DNA from: an uncultured euryarchaeote
GTDB lineage: Archaea > Thermoplasmatota > Poseidoniia > Poseidoniales > Poseidoniaceae
DNA: 8,648 nt
Direction: 5' to 3'
Assembly: GCA_937897365.1 (NCBI GenBank)
Contig: CALCOP010000041.1
Span: 1-8,648 of the forward strand
Shown piece by piece: positions 6,845-8,648 of this stretch. Below the pieces are notes generated by a model, which saw only the letters and a list, made by a program, of their open reading frames with translations, ran no database searches and had not been told where the DNA came from. Numbering within the stretch: the stretch's first letter is position 1; each line of letters opens with the position of its first letter. Made by a program: the position numbers and the translations under genes.

Positions 6845-7381
6845 ATGATTCCAGTATCACTGTATGGTCTCGACGTTGAGAAGTGTGAAGCGTTTTATGC
6901 CGCACTTCCCGGTTTAGTCGCAGACACCGTCGACGACGAGAACTACGCTTCCGCTTTGTTCTCAATCGAGAATGAAGCATCGCTCGAACACATTCGAGTT
7001 GCTGATATTTGGGCAAAATACAACCCGTTTGTGTGGCCTGAAGATATTTCAAACGAAGTTGAGATGACAATACGAACTGTCAACTATCCAGATGTTTCCA
7101 TGCTTGAACATCTTCTCACGCTTGACAATGTTGACGCAACTCGAGTATCCACTTGGATGCATTTCTCAACGAACCTTTTCCCGTTGTATACTGAGGCTGC
7201 TTGTGCCACACTTACTCGTATGGGCGTTCCAACTCCATATAATCCAACAGACATCGCAAGTTACGGCCTCTATGTTTCTCGAATTGAGGGATTGAAAAAG
7301 TATGCTCCTGCCGCTGGCCTACCAGAAATTGGCTTGCCCCGCTCACGAATGCTCCAACTGGGATTGGAGCGGTTTGAATGA
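6845..7381 (+). CDS. Uncharacterised 178-aa protein in the oxygenase operon
   Basis: I do not recognise this family. The product is soluble: no signal peptide and no membrane segment. It is acidic in the N-terminal half, with a clustered VADTVDDENY near 25-34. Aromatic and proline-rich stretches occur at 58-66 (KYNPFVWPE) and 129-140 (PTPYNPTDIASY). A short TWMHFSTNLFP segment lies near 103-113. No metal-binding E-x-x-H pair is seen, so it is not an obvious PaaC-like second ferritin subunit, and it is not PaaB-like in sequence. The gene follows the oxygenase by 20 bases with its own Shine-Dalgarno site and overlaps the transporter start by ATGA at 7378-7381, so it is locked into the operon. 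A role as an accessory or small subunit of the oxygenase is inferred from position alone. Confidence 0.75.
   Translation: MIPVSLYGLDVEKCEAFYAALPGLVADTVDDENYASALFSIENEASLEHIRVADIWAKYNPFVWPEDISNEVEMTIRTVNYPDVSMLEHLLTLDNVDATRVSTWMHFSTNLFPLYTEAACATLTRMGVPTPYNPTDIASYGLYVSRIEGLKKYAPAAGLPEIGLPRSRMLQLGLERFE
7366..7369 (+). promoter_or_regulatory. Shine-Dalgarno site of the EamA transporter inside the preceding gene
   Basis: GGAG lies 8 bases before the ATG at 7378, inside the last codons of the 178-aa gene. Together with the ATGA stop-start overlap it supports the transporter start and translational coupling of the two genes. Confidence 0.5.
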
Positions 7382-8301
7382 ACCATATTTTGGTCCACGT
7401 CAAATTAATTCTCGTTGTTGCAATATGGGGTGTGGGATGGCCAGCAGGTCGAGTAATTGCCCAAGAAGTCGCACCCTTTGCCGCATCTTGGATACGCTAT
7501 GTCGTGGCCGTTTTACTGTTTCTTATTTATCTGCGATTCTCTTCACAATGGATTTATCCAACTCGTGATGAATGGATAAGGGTAGGCTGGATTGGTTTTT
7601 TCTCAACATGTTTGTATCAGGCTTTCTTCATGGTCGGTATGAGGTACACAGCTGCGGGTGATGCTTCGCTGATGATCACTTTCAACCCTTTCTTCACAGC
7701 TTTATTGGCGATAATTTTCCTTAAAGAAGCCATGCATTGGAGATTAGGTTTGGGTATAGCACTTGGTATTGCAGGTGTAGGTGTTTTGTTTTGGTATTCT
7801 CCAAACGTCGATATTCCGTTTTTTGAGCGAGCCCTTGGCGATATATTGATCGCTGGGGCTGCCTTTGCCTGGGCATGTAACACAATTCAAATGAAAAAAG
7901 CAATGACTGAACCAGCAAAGGATTCGCAACGTTGCCTCTCACCATTGCAATTGACCGTTTGGTCTTCTGTTGCTGGTTTGCTCATGCTTACTCCGATTAT
8001 GGCTGTTGAAACATGGATGGTCGGTATCCCCTATCCATCGTTTAATGCTTGGATATCCATGGTTTTCCTCGCGGTTTTCTCAACTGTAATCGCATACGTT
8101 TGGTTCGCAGATGGTATCTTGTCAATCGGTGCGGGGAAAAGTGCACTGTATGTCTACTTGGTTCCAATATTTGGAATATTAAGCGGATATCTTCTTCTTG
8201 ATGAGAAACTTGGTGCTTCACTTGTTCTAGCGTTCTTCTTAATCGTTGGAGGAGTGATGCTTGCCCAAAGTAAGCAACCTGTTTCCAAGCAAGCATCATG
8301 A
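7378..8301 (+). CDS. EamA/DMT-superfamily membrane transporter
   Basis: The 307-aa product has about ten hydrophobic segments in two EamA repeats, roughly residues 8-138 and 155-297. Family marks include IWGVGWPAGR near 16-25 in the first helix region, the end of repeat one (NPFFTALLAIIFLKE at 103-117, then a glycine-rich helix to 138), and the matching end of repeat two (VPIFGILSGYLLLDE at 262-276, then LIVGGVMLAQ). The glutamate ending each of these helices is typical of the family. The two halves are joined by a polar loop near 173-190. DMT members move amino acids, metabolites and other small molecules, often outward; the substrate cannot be read from sequence. Its place between the oxygenase pair and an acyl-CoA dehydrogenase gene suggests transport of an aromatic or organic acid or a pathway by-product, as inference. 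The ATG overlaps the upstream stop (ATGA at 7378-7381). Confidence 0.9.
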   Translation: MNHILVHVKLILVVAIWGVGWPAGRVIAQEVAPFAASWIRYVVAVLLFLIYLRFSSQWIYPTRDEWIRVGWIGFFSTCLYQAFFMVGMRYTAAGDASLMITFNPFFTALLAIIFLKEAMHWRLGLGIALGIAGVGVLFWYSPNVDIPFFERALGDILIAGAAFAWACNTIQMKKAMTEPAKDSQRCLSPLQLTVWSSVAGLLMLTPIMAVETWMVGIPYPSFNAWISMVFLAVFSTVIAYVWFADGILSIGAGKSALYVYLVPIFGILSGYLLLDEKLGASLVLAFFLIVGGVMLAQSKQPVSKQAS

Positions 8302-8323
8302 AGTTGAACGCATTGGCCGTGTT

Positions 8324-8648
8324 ATGGAGATTCGCTGTGTAGCCGTCATCGGTGCGGGAACAATGGGTGCAGGCATTGCCCAAGTATGTGCTCAGAGTGG
8401 TTGGAAGACTCATTTGTTCGATGCTTTCCCCGAAGGTCTCGAGAAAGGGATGCAAAGAATTGACGCATTTTGGGACAAAGGTATAGCGCGTGGCAAGACC
8501 ACTATCGAACAGAAAGAGGAATGGTCGAAAAATCTGTATTCATTTGATGACATGGCTCATGCCGTCGCTGAAGCAGACCTCGTCATTGAAGCGGTTCCTG
8601 AAATCCCTGAACTCAAGCACTCAATTTTCACGGAACTTGATCGATTAG
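8324..8648 (+). CDS. 3-hydroxyacyl-CoA dehydrogenase, N-terminal part (cut by window edge)
   Basis: The first 108 codons of an open frame continue past the right edge. The product begins with a Rossmann fold: VAVIGAGTMGAGIAQVCAQSGW at about residues 6-27, with the NAD-binding GxGxxG at Gly10, Gly12 and Gly15, then an acidic strand end LFDA at about 31-34. The segment DLVIEAVPE at about 88-96 is the family signature that follows the nucleotide site. This matches 3-hydroxybutyryl-CoA or longer-chain 3-hydroxyacyl-CoA dehydrogenase (PaaH, Hbd, or the dehydrogenase domain of FadB), which oxidises a 3-hydroxyacyl-CoA to 3-ketoacyl-CoA with NAD+. The C-terminal domain is not in the window, so a fusion with an enoyl-CoA hydratase cannot be excluded. 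It starts 22 bases after the transporter stop without an evident Shine-Dalgarno site. In paa-type pathways this enzyme acts late, after ring opening; here the link to the oxygenase rests on proximity. Confidence 0.88.
   Translation, partial: MEIRCVAVIGAGTMGAGIAQVCAQSGWKTHLFDAFPEGLEKGMQRIDAFWDKGIARGKTTIEQKEEWSKNLYSFDDMAHAVAEADLVIEAVPEIPELKHSIFTELDRL

Noticed and set aside
8298..8342. ATGA overlap with the transporter stop, opening a 14-codon frame
   Set aside because: It ends at TAG 8340-8342 and is out of frame with the dehydrogenase, whose Rossmann fold clearly starts at ATG 8324. A leader peptide is possible but unsupported.
8042..8455. 137-codon minus-strand open frame over the transporter end and dehydrogenase start
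   Set aside because: Antisense to two family-matched genes, with no recognisable domain.

Overview
The window looks like part of a planktonic marine euryarchaeal genome, most likely Marine Group II (Ca. Poseidoniales) or a close relative. The reasons are a bacterioopsin-activator type HTH_10 regulator (an archaeal family), a secreted Asp-box lipoprotein with an LAGC lipobox, archaeal-style MoaC and MoaE, sparse Shine-Dalgarno sites, moderate GC and very tight gene packing. The lineage is an inference from gene content. No rRNA, tRNA, CRISPR array, insertion sequence or integrase was seen, and no stretch over 300 bases lacks a gene.

Left part (1-2362): the C-terminus of MoaE is followed 12 bases later by a complete moaC. 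These are two steps of molybdenum cofactor synthesis: MoaC makes cPMP and MoaE is the large subunit of molybdopterin synthase. Converging on moaC with a 3-base gap is a minus-strand gene for a two-domain protein, a GNAT acetyltransferase fused to a fold-type I PLP aminotransferase of the HisC/CobD type.

Middle part (2363-4937): reading away from the fusion gene across a spacer of about 97 bases is a predicted lipoprotein with at least five Asp-box (BNR) motifs, probably a surface beta-propeller. It is followed by a class II (GlpX-type) fructose-1,6-bisphosphatase whose signature metal/phosphate loop carries an unusual Gly-to-Cys change.

Right part (4980-8648): an HTH_10 regulator, then a BoxB/PaaA-like diiron oxygenase that keeps six candidate metal ligands at BoxB-like spacing, an unrecognised 178-aa protein, a 10-TM EamA/DMT transporter coupled by an ATGA overlap, and the start of a 3-hydroxyacyl-CoA dehydrogenase cut by the window edge. 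The tight spacing from 5664 onward suggests one transcription unit. Together these genes suggest a compact archaeal route for oxidising a CoA-activated aromatic or related acid: epoxidation by the diiron enzyme, later beta-oxidation by the dehydrogenase, and uptake or efflux by the transporter. The substrate is not shown by the sequence. A perfect 12-bp palindrome just upstream of the oxygenase gene is a candidate operator. This right-hand cluster, with its unknown 178-aa member, is the best candidate here for an undescribed system.
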